Shown here: positions 47,695 through 59,525 of the stretch, in pieces
Layout of the letters: each line of letters starts with the position of its first letter
Position numbering within the stretch: the first letter of the stretch is position 1
Assembly (NCBI RefSeq): GCF_001039355.2
Contig: NW_019775459.1
Location: 329,060 to 393,059, forward strand
Direction: 5' to 3'
Source: Lingula anatina
Taxonomy: Eukaryota > Brachiopoda > Lingulata > Lingulida > Lingulidae
DNA length: 64,000 nt
The notes under the pieces: model-generated
Seen by the model: the letters and a program-made list of their open reading frames with translations, nothing else
Told to the model about the DNA's origin: nothing
The model's database searches: none
Position numbers and translations under genes: made by a program

Positions 47695-47968
47695 AAATCG
47701 CTAGCTTGTTTTTGCGTATGCATATATTGATTGTATTATGTGCGTCAGGACTGTTTTAGATTGTTGCGATGTGAAAAGAAATTGGTGATACATAGTAAGG
47801 CAGGTGGTATAGGCAATAGATTTGTCATCCTAAATCGCTAGCTTGTTTTTGCGTATGCATATATTGATTGTATTATGTGCGTCAGGACTGTTTTAGATTG
47901 TTGCGATGTGAAAAGAAATTGGTGATACATAGTAAGGCAGGTGGTATAGGCAATAGATTTGTCATCCT
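47695..47968. repeat. Private 137-base tandem duplication
   Basis: Two essentially identical 137-base units, 47695-47831 and 47832-47968, each opening AAATCGCTAGCTTG. Copies 1 and 2 of the large repeat have one unit only, so this is recent or an assembly artefact. Confidence 0.9.
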
Positions 47969-48279
47969 ATGTAAACACTTAGCTTGCAAATAAATGAGAA
48001 GGCTTTGTTATCGTGAATAGATCTACGTTTATTCATAAATAAAATAAGGCGTTTATCGATATCCCAACGAATGGATTTGCTTGCGTAGAGAACAATCATG
48101 ATTCGATTTTATTGGTTTATTTGTTTGAAAAAAATAACACATTTTTATATCATGAACGTGTCATATAATTTTCAAGTTTCAACGCATTCATTTACATGTG
48201 GCCTTTTGTGCCTTTCGCGTGTTATACACCATATGAGAAAATATGATCGATTAAAAAAACATGTAAGGATAAACACTAA

Positions 48280-48509
48280 CACCCCATTTCCATAGATTTT
48301 AGATCGATCTATCCTTGTGGGGAGTCTCGCTAGATTACTGTCAGCTTGGCCAGCTTAAGCGTCTGTCCCGCCTATTAAAAACTGTAAGGGGGTAATTAAC
48401 TATGGTGCCCACTCGGCTAACTGCAATTTAATATAGCGTGAACCCCCAGGGAGTTAGGTCGATCTAAATCTTAATCTTTATATCGATCTAAATCTCTGGG
48501 AAAGCACCC
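48280..48509. mobile_element. MITE with TAA target duplication (copy 2 of 3)
   Basis: 230 bases, flanked by TAA (48277-48279 and 48510-48512). Left end CACCCCATTTCCATAGATT, right end AATCTCTGGGAAAGCACCC, both with adjacent TAGATCGATC words. Same family as 13609-13822. Confidence 0.85.
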
Positions 48510-48512
48510 TAA

Positions 48513-50580
48513 GACTCTTAACACAGCATCACGAACCTTTTCTGCCATCGACGCTTACTTCCACATATAGAAATACATAAATAATATTGCTATTTTCGAT
48601 GAAATCTCACCATCAATGCGTTTTATCGATAGGGGTTTTCGCCACTTTTAGATATTGTAGCATAGAAAAACCTTAATTATATACCATTAGTAGAAAACAA
48701 AACGCGGTTTATTTTTATGCTCTCTTTAAGTTTAAAACTATATGAAAAATACAAAATTAGGATCAGAGTCACATACACATTAGTGACATTATTAATATCC
48801 CGTTATTCACACTGATAAAGATCTGATACAGTCACTGTTAAATGTCGTGTATATATCTAACCCATACTAAAACTGAGGTTCGTCTCTCAGTGTTTCCAGT
48901 CTATCAAAATTACAGAAGGAAAGTGCTCAATATATATGCATTATGTTATGCAATTTTTTTGACCATCATTCCTGGCGTGGAACTTGGACAAAACGGACAA
49001 TAGAAGTGTCACACCCTGAATCAGAGTAATCAAATTATAATCAAGTAATCACTAATCAAAGTAGGCAGATCTTGAGTAGTTATAATACATGGGGGATTTT
49101 CATGACACGCACGAGTTTTTTCCAATTTTAAGTGTTTTCCTCTTCAAACAAATGGAACAATGGAAACTTTTCTTTTATTTCTGTCTATTCAAGCTAAGTC
49201 GATTTGCCGAAATATCGATAAACGCCTACTTTCTGGATTAAGCGTATAGAAGGGGATTATTGTTGCAAATACAAATTTTATATGTCAGCTAGAAACGGGA
49301 CTTTTATTGTTAATGGAAATTTTATATGTAATTTATTAGGTATAAGTACATGTAACTATAATAATAACGACTTTCTTCATGATTCGTTTTCGCCAGATAA
49401 AAAAATACCCCTTTGTTTGCGATGTATCGAACGTTGAAAGGGTACCTTCATAGAAAGCGGGGTTTTTACCGGTTTATAACTATTTTTACCAAGAACAAGT
49501 ATTATTGATGATTTTCCATTGTTCCATTATCTGAATCTGAATAATAAAATACACATGACTCGGTATTCTCAACAGTAACGAAAAAAAAAAAAAAAAAAAA
49601 AACTGATTACACAGGTCATACAATAAAAAAACGGGAAAAGAGAACAAATATAAATGAAACACTTATAGAACAATGACCGTGACAATTACAATGGTCGACA
49701 GATGTACATTACGCGACAAAGATTAATTAAAATTATAACGATAGCTAATAGCCAATATTAATCGGAATAAGGAACAAGTACTCTGCGATAGTCATTCATT
49801 TTGTTACATAATTTTATACACATATAATAAGCATATCATTGAAACTTTACTACAACGACCTGCTACTTGATGTTATTAAGTATGTTGTTGATCCCTGTGT
49901 TACATATACCGGATCAGTTAAATAAACGCTAATGTAATTAAAAAATAGAACTTTTGACATATAATACAATGGAACGCTCTTCTACATTAGACCTGACCCA
50001 TATAAAGTTACATATGCAGGTACACATACATGAAAACGTGACGAAAAATTCGTTTTATGCACTCAAGAAAAAACATGCAACCTCAATACAATAAAATTTT
50101 AATTAAATGCTTATTACTTCAAAAACTATTTTCCACCCTATATCTTATTTAAAACTTATTTTTAACTTGTCTATTGGTATAATGAGTTTTAACTGATCAC
50201 TCAACCGCGAAACAGGAAACTTGTCATTGCGTTGCATGATCAGTATAGACTCAACCGCATAACAAGAACTCTGTTATGCAATTGAGTGATGACAAGGATT
50301 GATTGATTTTTAATCATTTTGTAAAAACTTATCATTTCAAAATCGAATATCCATCCTTTATCCTATTTCTAAAACTTGCATATTGATTATATTATATGTT
50401 TTATGCGTTCAGTACCAAAACATGCAACTCCAATACAAGATTTTTTTAATTTTTTGTAAATGCTTTTCATTTCAAAAACTTATTCCCGTCCTCTTTCTTA
50501 TTTCGATTACTATTATCATAACTTGCTGAAACATATATGAAAGGGATGTAATGAAACGATTTTATATCGAATAATATTTC
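48513..50580. other. No gene seen; scattered repeat fragments
   Basis: 49845-49950 matches 17695-17780 (CGACCTGCT, AAGTATGTTxTTG), and 49300-49340 resembles the 3' flank of gene A. An A-run lies at 49581-49602. I see no complete exon. Confidence 0.5.
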
Positions 50581-50634
50581 TCATTTAAAATGAAAGAAAC
50601 ACGTGCTTTGTTGAACTCAAATCTGCGTTTTAAA

Positions 50635-53581
50635 TTATTTGAAGGCACATGATTCAGTTTCATATTTATATTCTGGTCTGCTGATTTCTGCAAGGAATGC
50701 AAGAATAGGATCGTCTATGTCTTTTCTGCCTTTCCACATAGCAGGTGATTCACCGCAAACAGCACTACAGTAATTAGCTATAACCAGAACCTTGTAAGGG
50801 GTCCCGACTGCTTGCAACATTTTGACAAACTTGTGATATTTGTCTTTGGTTTCTGGTTTAAACTGGTCTCCTTTAGTAAGAACACCAAAAAGTTTAAACT
50901 CTGAAACAAAAAAAGTTATTGGGTCTATTAAAATGACGGCATATTTTGCCCATATTGTTTAACTCAGAAAGTGTATACTACAGATTATACCACGGCTGGC
51001 GCTTCGAACAATAGGATTATTGCACTTGTATTTCTGTAATGAACCCTTTCATACACATGGAATGAATGTCTTAAATCAAAATAATTTTGTACGCTTAATA
51101 GAGGGTACCGGAAGAGGCAGGATCGTGCCGGAAGTGTGCCGTCATGTGACGTCAAGTGGTGTAAGACGTGAAACTGAGTGGTCATTTTTCACCTTGAGGT
51201 GAACGGGAGGGAAGACGTGGGTTCAGAGAAAAAAAGCAGTTTTTCCAACAACATAGTGAAATAATATTTTTTTCTTTCGGTATTTTGGGCAGAAAATACT
51301 TGTAGAAATAATAGGTACATGATATGAAAACGTGTTACGATACCTGAAGGAACAAAATCGTGCTTAATTTGCAGTCAATTTATTTTAAGGGATACATGTA
51401 TGCTGCATCGACCGACAGCGTGAAAAGAGCGTCAAGGGAAAAGAATTCCCGAGATGCTGTAAGTTGTTGTCATGTGAATTTTTTGCGTGTATTTAATATG
51501 AAAACAGGAGTGAACGGGGGAGAGGTAACGGGCGATTAGCGTCTACCGTGACCAGGTTACCTTCACTGCAGAGGTCGGGAAGGGTGTTACGGTCTCTTCT
51601 CACCGCTGAGACCGACACGGGCGCGGTCAATGCCTACAGCGTACAGGTGGCGAAAGCTGTGCTGGATATAACGGTCTCTCTTCGATGTGGTGAGGCCAAG
51701 ACGCCCGCTGATTCGCGTTTTCGGCTTACAAGAAGCCTTCACCGCACAAGCCGGACAGGGCGTCTCGCCTCGTTATAGGTTTAATTGATTATATAAAATA
51801 ATAATAATAATAATAATAAAATGTTACGTTAAGGCTAATTTTCTTGGACATTATAACCTGTATTTTCATACGCTTTGGTTCGTTCATCCTATTGTTCGAA
51901 GCGCCAGCCGTGGTATAAGTCAGTTATAACTACTCGTTGTCCACTGTATGCGACATACAAGAGCGCTCTTGTACCGGTGTGGTGTGAACCGCTCGGAGCG
52001 TGAACCATCCGTTCTGCTCATGCGCACAAAGTGCAGGCAAATCTGAGAGACTTCCAGCGTGTACAGTCCGTCTCAATAGAGTCATCAATACATTCTTAGC
52101 CTTTAATAAACTTGCGCTGTTTGAGAACATACTGCAAATTCAAACATAATCTTTTAAAGTATTCATATCTTATAGATGTTCACCTCTACGGCGATTTCCC
52201 TCAGGTGGCCATATAAGCACACTAGCCTAGTAAAATCAATATTAAAATAGTAGCCAGCAACTGAATAACGACGCACGTCCATGGTAGATTCATCCATGCG
52301 TCGAACTGTAATTTGACTCTGATTCTCTAGCAAAATTATCAATTAACACATGAATATAATCCCCATCATAGTAAATGTATTATGAGCTAGGAAATGAACT
52401 AGTCGAATATAACAGTACAGGTGAATAACAACGGATCATTCACGGAACGGCTCATACACGCGTCTGCTGCGTGTACATCTGGTCAGGACGGATGGTTCAC
52501 GCAGAACGGACCGTACACGGGACATCGGTATGTGGAATACGGTGGACGACTCGTGTTGTAACTAGTACAAACAAGATACACTTTCTAAATCTTTCTACCT
52601 CTATGTCCGTTATATAGCGATTTGAGGGAAAGATACTTCTTAATAAGATGGACAAAACACAGTAAAAAATGAACGATTATTTGCTTGGAATATGTCTGAC
52701 AGAAGTATGGATGGCGTATTCTCATTGGTAAGATTTTTAACTAGTGCATGTACATTGCAAGAAAAGATTTTTGCTAGTGAAGTGAATTAAATTCACAGTA
52801 TTGATTAAGAACATGACTATTATAACGTTTACAATCATTTTAAATCTTTAAAAAGAGGAATAGCTATAATGGATATGTTCATTTTTATTTGTTGTAAGAT
52901 TTATAATTACATTACCACTAGTGGTTAAATTATGGGAAATTGGACATGAATTTTGGCTCGCAGGCCTTTTATAACGCAATAAACATCATCATCATCATCA
53001 ATGGGTTTGCACTCACCTGGCCCCAAAACTTCCTCGCATACTTTCCTTACTGAAACACAATACGCTGTGGGCAGTTCCTCGTCTGCGGCAGTAACAAAAA
53101 CCACTCGGTCTATGGGGACACCATTGTTGCATTGGGGTATCTCTGTTTCATTGGAGATTAGGTTATAAACGTCGGTTCCTTCGCGTAGATGACCTTTCAG
53201 GATAACTCTGAGAACCTCTTCAAAACGGTCGGTAGGGGCATCGTTTGGAGGTAAGCCGCACATATCTACGAGGACTGGGAGCTTGCCTTTTGTAAATAAG
53301 TTTGTTGACGGTGTATCCTTGACTTCCGACAAATCATACTCCATTAGACACTTTGAGACGTGTCCCTCGGAGCCGCTACCGCTCTTGGCGAGCTCTCTGT
53401 ATGTGCCAAAAAGTGCCGTATAGATGGTATTCAAAAACGATGATTTACCGCTGCCTGCAGTTCCAATGAGCAGAATACGTTTTTGGTCACATGATGCAGT
53501 ATCCCTGGTCACAAAAGTCTTCTTTGGGGAGTAGGAACCGACAGGAACTTTCTCCCACGTTTTGCTGAATAAGCTCCCCAT
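50635..53581 (-). CDS. Gene I: IFI44-like GTPase, 2 exons, 276 aa, apparently intact
   Basis: Exon 1 is 53017-53581, exon 2 is 50635-50900, joined CCAG|GTGAGT to TTTCAG|AG in phase 1. Start MGSLFSKTWEKVPVGSY. The G1 motif GTAGSGKSS lies near residue 40, a G3-like DMCGLPP near 105, and the G4 motif TKGD in exon 2. VGTPYKVLVIANYCS and RKDIDDPILAFLAEIS match the C-terminal part of IFI44/IFI44L, which in vertebrates is a cytoplasmic interferon-induced GTPase with antiviral roles. Those proteins exceed 400 aa; this one lacks their N-terminal half. No signal peptide or membrane segment. Unlike gene C it has no frame break. The 2.1 kb intron holds at least two foldback elements. An ISRE-like site lies about 165 bases upstream of the ATG. 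GIMAP or IRG membership is less likely given the C-terminal match. Confidence 0.8.
50985..51918. mobile_element. DNA element with 33-base perfect inverted repeats in the gene I intron
   Basis: Left end TTATACCACGGCTGGCGC and right end GCGCCAGCCGTGGTATAA are perfect inverse copies over 33 bases, extending to ACAATAGGAT / ATCCTATTGT. The 934-base interior has no transposase. Perfect ends imply recent movement. The target duplication is TA or TWA and cannot be fixed because the ends are themselves palindromic. Confidence 0.85.
51922..52565. mobile_element. Second foldback element in the gene I intron
   Basis: Left AGTTATAACTACTCGTTGTCCAC and the reverse complement of the right end (AGTTACAACACGAGTCGTCCAC) are related over about 40 bases, including GTAT and ACATAC words. 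The interior carries further complementary words (TGGTTCACGC and GCGTGAACCA). It abuts the previous element. Confidence 0.6.
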
Positions 53582-53743
53582 GCTGGCTATTGTAGACCAG
53601 CGCAGTTACCAACGATTTAGTTTTAAGAGGGGACGACTACTTAAATACACAAAATACGACGTGAAAAAAAACCCCTTAAATAACAAATAATCACGCAATA
53701 ATGGAATTTCCAAATGATTCGGTTTGTTACGGAAAAAAAATCG

Positions 53744-53756
53744 CAAAACTGAAACT
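53744..53756 (+). promoter_or_regulatory. ISRE-like word upstream of gene I
   Basis: CAAAACTGAAACT lies on the plus strand about 165 bases before the minus-strand start codon. One mismatch to GAAANNGAAACT. The AAAAAAGTCCC word of the other modules is not seen here, so this is a weaker case. Confidence 0.35.
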
Positions 53757-53842
53757 TGTTTATTGATTATAGGCCTACTTAACAAATCACTCAACTGCAT
53801 AACGCGGAACTCCAACTTCAGATATTAGAAGTACCAGTAATA

Positions 53843-54333
53843 CCCCGTTCACACTACAGTCATATCCTCGAATAAATAGCTCATTGGGTCCCGATTCGAA
53901 TAACTGTAGTAGTCTGAACGCCTAAGGATTTTTGTAAACCGGTTTCTCAAAATCTTGCTAGCGAGCTGGATTTTTATCAGCGATTCGAATAACTTGCTGG
54001 AACCAACACCTGTTTAGATCTTACTGCGCACAGAAAAGTGCGGGTATCTATGAACACTTGTTTATCACTTTATCGATTGCAGCAAACGTATATAGAGGTC
54101 ACCGCTCACTACAACATTGGGAAACATAAACTTATTTTGCCATCTGATACGTCATCTGATGGCGCCATATTTTTGTTTGGTATTTGAGTTTCCCTGTGCG
54201 GCGCATGCGTGAGTGCTCAAAACAGGAAGTGACACCTGAAAATTTCCAACGTGGGATTCGGTTTCACTTTGAAGTTTTCACCAAAAATTCCATTTTGAAA
54301 ATTCGGATTTTTCAGATGGCAGTGTGAACGGTG
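53843..54333. mobile_element. MITE with TA target duplication, 491 bases
   Basis: Ends CCCCGTTCACACT and AGTGTGAACGGTG are inverted and flanked by TA on both sides. The TA duplication suggests a Tc1/mariner-type source. No coding sequence inside. It lies just upstream of gene I. Confidence 0.7.
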
Positions 54334-54371
54334 TATAGGTGAACCTTCATTCACATCAAATCACATGTGAA

Positions 54372-54783
54372 AAACCTGGGCGTTTACTTCGTCCCCTCTC
54401 CCTCCATTAATACACCAACAGCAAATATTTTAATATCTAACGACCGTGTACATGTATGTCCAACATTAAACAAATCGGATTTAGTTGGATCAATCCTCTG
54501 CAGCAACAGTTAAACAAGCAATGATTACCACTCGTTTAGATTACTGCAACTCTGTACTCATTGGCTTCACCCAAAAATAAATTGCAGCGGATTCAAAATA
54601 TATTGGCCCGCCTTTTCACCCGCACACCCAGGCGAAATCACATTACACCCATTTTATAACTGTTGCACTTGGAGCATACATGTATATATTATTCAAAATA
54701 TAAACTTTCATGAGTGCAATTTGTTATCAATCGCCCCCATCTTACCAATTGAATTTAATCAAACAGAACAGAATAATTTACGA

Positions 54784-54829
<46 letters not shown>

Positions 54830-55072
54830 TATTCAATAGCGTGAAAATTTCATCGTAAAAACTGTAAGTCTAAAACAAGGTTTCGTTTAACATTTGCCTT
54901 CATTTATGTTGAGAATACATAAATTAATACAGCTGCCATTGTGGAGACGTGTTTGTACAATCAAATCTCTGCAAGTAATGCTAGAATCAACGCCTACTTT
55001 TTCGGCCTTTACATGACATATGTTAATTACATGTACCACAAAATAAATAAATAAATAAATAAATAAATAAAC
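54372..55072 (+). mobile_element. LINE reverse transcriptase C-terminal remnant with (CA)n and (AAAT)n tail
   Basis: Encodes VKNLGVYF, then AATVKQAMITTRLDYCNSVL followed by IGF and, with frame breaks, the HTxxxITPI-like part. RLDYCNSVL is a hallmark of the LINE reverse transcriptase thumb region in CR1/L2/Jockey-like elements. A (CA)n tract at 54786-54825 and a tail of AAAT units up to about 55072 follow. Several stops make it inactive. Confidence 0.8.
54786..54825. repeat. (CA)n microsatellite in the LINE 3' region
   Basis: About 20 CA units, at the same place as an (AC)n in the LINE copy at 60362-60401. Confidence 0.95.
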
Positions 55073-55445
55073 TGCCCTCAGTTGTCTTTTTTTTGTGTGT
55101 GTAAGATCAAACATTTTGATTAAGAAAAACTAGAAAAACGATAAAAATGATGATTTCTTTTATTGCAACTCGTATCAGTTTTGTTTTTATGGCGTAACTT
55201 TTGTTATTATATATTTAAAATTGCTTTTTGTTGCAATTTATGTTTGATTTTTATATATGCTTTTAGTATTGATCTTTTTAATCATGAATCCTTCTCATCT
55301 CCCTGTGGAAAATACAAATAGAGTGGGATAACCAGTTTATGTTTTTGTTTTCAAATTTTCAGTAGACTTTAGATGATAGGTTTCAGTTAATCTGTCCGTC
55401 TTTTCTTTTCTGACCGATTTCGTCCTGCGTAGAAAAGTTTGAAAA

Positions 55446-58129
55446 TTAGTGTTGGTGATCTACAGATTCATCTGACACCCTAGTGTCAGTAAAGGCACGT
55501 TCAACAAACTTTTTCATTTTTTCCAGTTGGAACTTAGATGGATGGCTGTCCACAGTGACCAAGGCGATGTTTTCTGGCAAACCGACATGACATTGATCTC
55601 CTCTGTTCTCTGTTTTATTGGGGTTGTCTTGGTAAGGGTTTTCCAAAGGCGACGTCTGACGTTGTCCTTTCATGTATAGCTCTCGGCCTTGTCGTAAGAC
55701 GATGCCGTAGATTTTTTCATCGTGCAGCTTTTCCTTAGGTGTCTTCTTTTCTCCGAATATGATTATCAACACCATTGCTGTAAAACATAAACATGCAATA
55801 CATAGTTCAAAACAAAATACTGAATACAACACTAGCGATTTACTTTTCTTATAAAGGTTTAGAAAATTTTCAATCATTAGTATTCTAATTGCTCAGTCTT
55901 CTTACCGCGAGTGCAGATGCATAATAAACATAAACACCCACCTTGTAGGGATCCAGCGTCTTCTATAAGTTTGGTGAAAACCTTGCTACTATTCAAGTAC
56001 ATTTGTCTGGTGTTCTTTGGAAGACAACAGATCACGAGCCGACACTCTGGTTTTAACTCGGTACCCCTGGTGAGAGGGACGATCTCTGGACAGTAGTTCT
56101 CACTAAACATAGCCTGTAGTTTGTTTGCTGTCTCAGAACTCAAAATACCGACGAATGTTTTCTGTATGTTTTCGCCGGGACGAGGAATAGCCATCAAATC
56201 TTTCTGTAAATTAAAATTGTTTGAACTCATGATTTCTTAAATATACATTTGGAAGAGACATGTCTTACACCTTATTAGCTTGTGCTAAATTCCGAAAAGT
56301 AGTGTATAGTAGTGTAGAAGTATAGTATTGCGAAAAACATTTATGAATACTGCCACCTAGCTACACTGTATTGTAATTTTTGAGTAAGTTATCAAATGCA
56401 AACAAGTTCATGCTTCCTTGATAACTTACATTAAAAGTGCCTGGCTTCAACTTTTGGTAGATGCTTTGTAGGCTTACATGTACCCTATCGACTGAAATAC
56501 GGTAATCTAACGTTATTATTTAATAGCCTTATATTTCTCTACGGAAATACAAACAACAAGCTGTCCTTCTGATATTAAATAAACGTTATTACAATTTTTT
56601 GGGTGATATCCGTTTTAAAACCAGCATTATTTAGGTGATAGAAAGCACGCTGCAACAATATTTTCTTAGAATACGTACAAATACCTAAAGATGAATCCCC
56701 ACCCTTCGGTATGTGGGAGGGATCGTCCGCTTTTGCAGTCGAGCCAGGCCTTTTAACCTATTATATAAAATAGCCAGTAAGTATTTTTCATTATATATAT
56801 ATATATATATACCTAGAACATGTCATTAAATACGTTGATGTTATAAGAGCACAACATCAACAACGCCCACAGATAATAGCCCACATCTAGTATAAGTACC
56901 CGTGTAGAGGAGTTGGGTGAGGGAAGGTCATCGGACACGTGCCCCACCCTTGGCTTTTGGTGGACCACGTCTTATTTTCTACCAGGGGTCCTTCCAGCTA
57001 TTACAAAATTGGACGAAGAATTTGGTCTCATTAAGTAACAGCTAGAAATGTCACTGTTTGATAGTACACCCTTCTTCCCTCCCCTTCCAATAATGCAAAT
57101 CTTAGATTAAAAAATAATAAAGTAAAATAATAAAAAATGATATTTATAAATACTGTAACCTAGCTACACTGTATCGATTGTAATTTTTGAGTAAGTTATC
57201 AAATGCAAACTAGTTTAAGTTCATGCTTCCTTGATAACTTACATTAAAAGTTTTTGGATTCGACTTTTGGGAGGTGCTTTGTGAGTCTACATGCACCCTT
57301 TCGGCTGAAATACGGTAATCTAATGTTATTATTTTATAACCTTATATTTCCCTATGGAAATACAAACAAGCTGTCCTTCTGATAATCAATAAACGTTATT
57401 ACACAATTTTAGAGGTAATATTCGTTTAAAAAGCGACATTATTTAAGTGATAAAATGCACGCTGCAACAATATTTTCTTAGAATACGTACAAATATCCAA
57501 AGATGAATCTTCACCCTTCGGTTCGTCCGCTTCTGCAGTCGGGTCAACCTATTGTATAAAACAGACAGTAAGTATTTTCCATTATATATACCTAGACCAT
57601 GTCATAAAACACATTGATATAATAAGAGCACAGCATCAACAACGTCCACAGATAGCCCACATCTAGTATAAGTACCTGTGTGGAGGAGTTGGGGGAGGGA
57701 CGGTCAGCGGACACGTGCCCCACCCCTGGCTTTTGATGGACCACGTCTTTACCAGGGGTCCTTCGAGCTATTAGAAAATTGGACGTAGAATTTGGTCTCA
57801 TTAAGTAACAGCTAGAAATATCACTGTAACAGCTAGAAATGTTACAGTACACCCTTCTTCCTTCCCCTTCCAATAATGCAAATCTTAGTTTAAAAAAATA
57901 ATAAAGTAAAATAATAAAAAAGAATGTCTCCATTATATAATGTACACCGTATCTCTAACTAGCAGTTGTATGGCTGCATTATATTTCGCGAAGAAAGTAA
58001 TATACTGTACTTCTTAAACCTACTTTCCGAACACAAAGAAAGTACAAACATAACCTTGACAAAATCTTCCTCAATCATCTCTTCCTCAGTCAGCTTTTCT
58101 TCTTTAACTTTATCCACCTGGTCTCCCAT
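55446..58129 (-). CDS. Gene E: family 2 protein, 7 exons, 293 aa
   Basis: Minus-strand exons: 58055-58129, 57515-57548, 57243-57304, 56703-56757, 56430-56491, 55942-56203, 55446-55777. Junction phases are 0, 1, 0, 1, 0, 1 and the frame is open. Exon 1 encodes MGDQVDKVKEEKLTEEEMIE and EDFVK; its donor GTTATG is weak, as in gene B. Exons 2-3 and 4-5 are two related pairs (VDPTAEADEPK, then ERVHVDSQST; VKRPGSTAKADDPSHIPK, then DRVHVSLQSI), a tandem duplication that keeps frame. The 262-base exon lacks the first codon of its relatives because the acceptor shifted by three bases. The domain shows TFVGILSSETANKLQAMF, CRLVICCLPK, AMVLIIIFGEKKTPKEKL, ALVTVDSHP. Predicted soluble. Very close to gene D in its C-terminal exons and 3' flank. 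Function unknown. Confidence 0.65.
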
Positions 58130-58256
58130 AGTTGTGCCGATGTTTAGATTGAGGGGAGACTGTACCCAACTCAAGTGCAGAACTACTCTTGGTGTTATGA
58201 AATGAGGCTACTACCTTATATGAATATGTGGTAAAGAGTTCATAGTTGCAGTGCCA

Positions 58257-58315
58257 GTTTCTCTTCTATTTTATCTCATTGATTCATTTCCTGGGACTTT
58301 TTTCGTGTCATACGT
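58257..58315 (-). promoter_or_regulatory. Promoter module of gene E
   Basis: Minus strand: TGACACGAAAAAAGTCCC, then AGAAGAGAAACT at 58257-58268. It lies about 130-190 bases before the ATG at 58129 and aligns with the gene B module word for word. Confidence 0.6.
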
Positions 58316-58388
58316 AGTTTCTGAAAAGGCAGTCAATTATGCGCTGCCGGTGTATCGGTCTCGGAATTTTGTTCGCTCACAACAGTCG

Positions 58389-58391
58389 CGC

Positions 58392-58424
<33 letters not shown>
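58389..58424. repeat. (AAT)n microsatellite
   Basis: About 12 AAT units. Confidence 0.95.
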
Positions 58425-58426
<2 letters not shown>

Positions 58427-58689
58427 GCACACTTGTTCGGACATCATCAATCTTTATTGCTTTCGATGAAATATCCCCTCTATGGCTTGAGAAGTACATG
58501 TAGTACATATAAAGTTATGGATCGAGGCAAGGGAAACAAAAGAAGGCAAATATTATTATCGGTTCTTTTCACCATCTAATGATTTAACTCAATGGTAACA
58601 GTGTCTCACAGGAAAATTGTCTTGGTTTGAAACCTGTTAATCTATATTGTCACTCAAACCTTATATAATCCCCCTCACATTGTCATCTT

Positions 58690-58740
58690 CTGTTCTCATG
58701 ACTCAGCAGGGGCTTTTTTCGTGGCATATTTAGTTTTAGA
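58690..58740 (-). promoter_or_regulatory. Orphan promoter module upstream of gene E
   Basis: Minus strand: ATGCCACGAAAAAAGCCCC and TGCTGAGTCATGA, with TTATATAA a little downstream (58655-58665). It is a second copy of the gene E module about 430 bases further upstream, without its own exon. The ISRE word is not clear in this copy. Confidence 0.4.
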
Positions 58741-59525
58741 AAGACAAAAGGTTAACCGATCTCGGAATTTTGTTTACAAAAGAAAAGCACACTTGTTTTT
58801 ACATCAGCAATGTTAATTGCCTTTGATAAAATGCCACTTTTTTTTTTTTGTTTCGGTAGCAGTTTGTAAAGTAATAGAACAAGACCATGGAAAAATGCAT
58901 AGATTAATGTCTGTCTTTTTTCGCCACCTAGTGCATGGTAAAGGGTCTCACGGGGAAATATCTTGGTTTGAAATCCGTTAATCTATAGTCACTTATTCTT
59001 TGTAATACATGTATAAAATTCCCATTAACAATAAAATTCCCCTCTTATTGCTTTATCTATTCAAGCGAGAATACCGATAAAGAACGAAAAATAACATCAA
59101 TATGTATTGAAACGTAAATGACAAATGTTGTTTCTTGTAAGCGATTTCCAGTCATTTTTTATTCCATTTACTTGTTAAACACACACGCACATCATTGACA
59201 TAATTATAGCCTGTCTCTCAGTGGTTCACATTTTTTTTTTTATTAAAATCACCTCCGTTTCAGGAGACAAGGAAAGAACTGCATATAAAAATCTTTAAAG
59301 TTCTATCAGTCTTTCTCGTTTCTCTGTATCATTGTTTTTTGCTGTCAATATGGTAAGTGGATTTTACATTGAGGGAAGGATATAAAACATTTAACTTCCT
59401 GTCTACTGAAGTAAAAAAAAAAAAAAACAAAACAAAATTAATGTCCCTCTTCTCTTGGGAAACTGATATCGTTCAGTGTAATGCTGCATAAAACATTTTC
59501 AAAAGTTGTAATCTGCAGCATCGTT

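Larger units (their letters stand above)
44455..48150. repeat. Dispersed fourth copy of the 3.4-3.7 kb repeat
   Basis: Starts at the place equivalent to 392 and 3807 and ends near the equivalent of 3150. Compared with copies 1 and 2 it holds about 640 additional bases at 46266-46905, including a longer LINE tail and a GTPase fragment. It also has a private 137-base duplication. It is in the same orientation as copies 1-3. Confidence 0.85.

Noticed and set aside
51548-51778. 76-residue open frame in the gene I intron
   Set aside because: It lies between the inverted ends of a DNA element, is built of repeated GACCG/GGTC words and shows no transposase motif.
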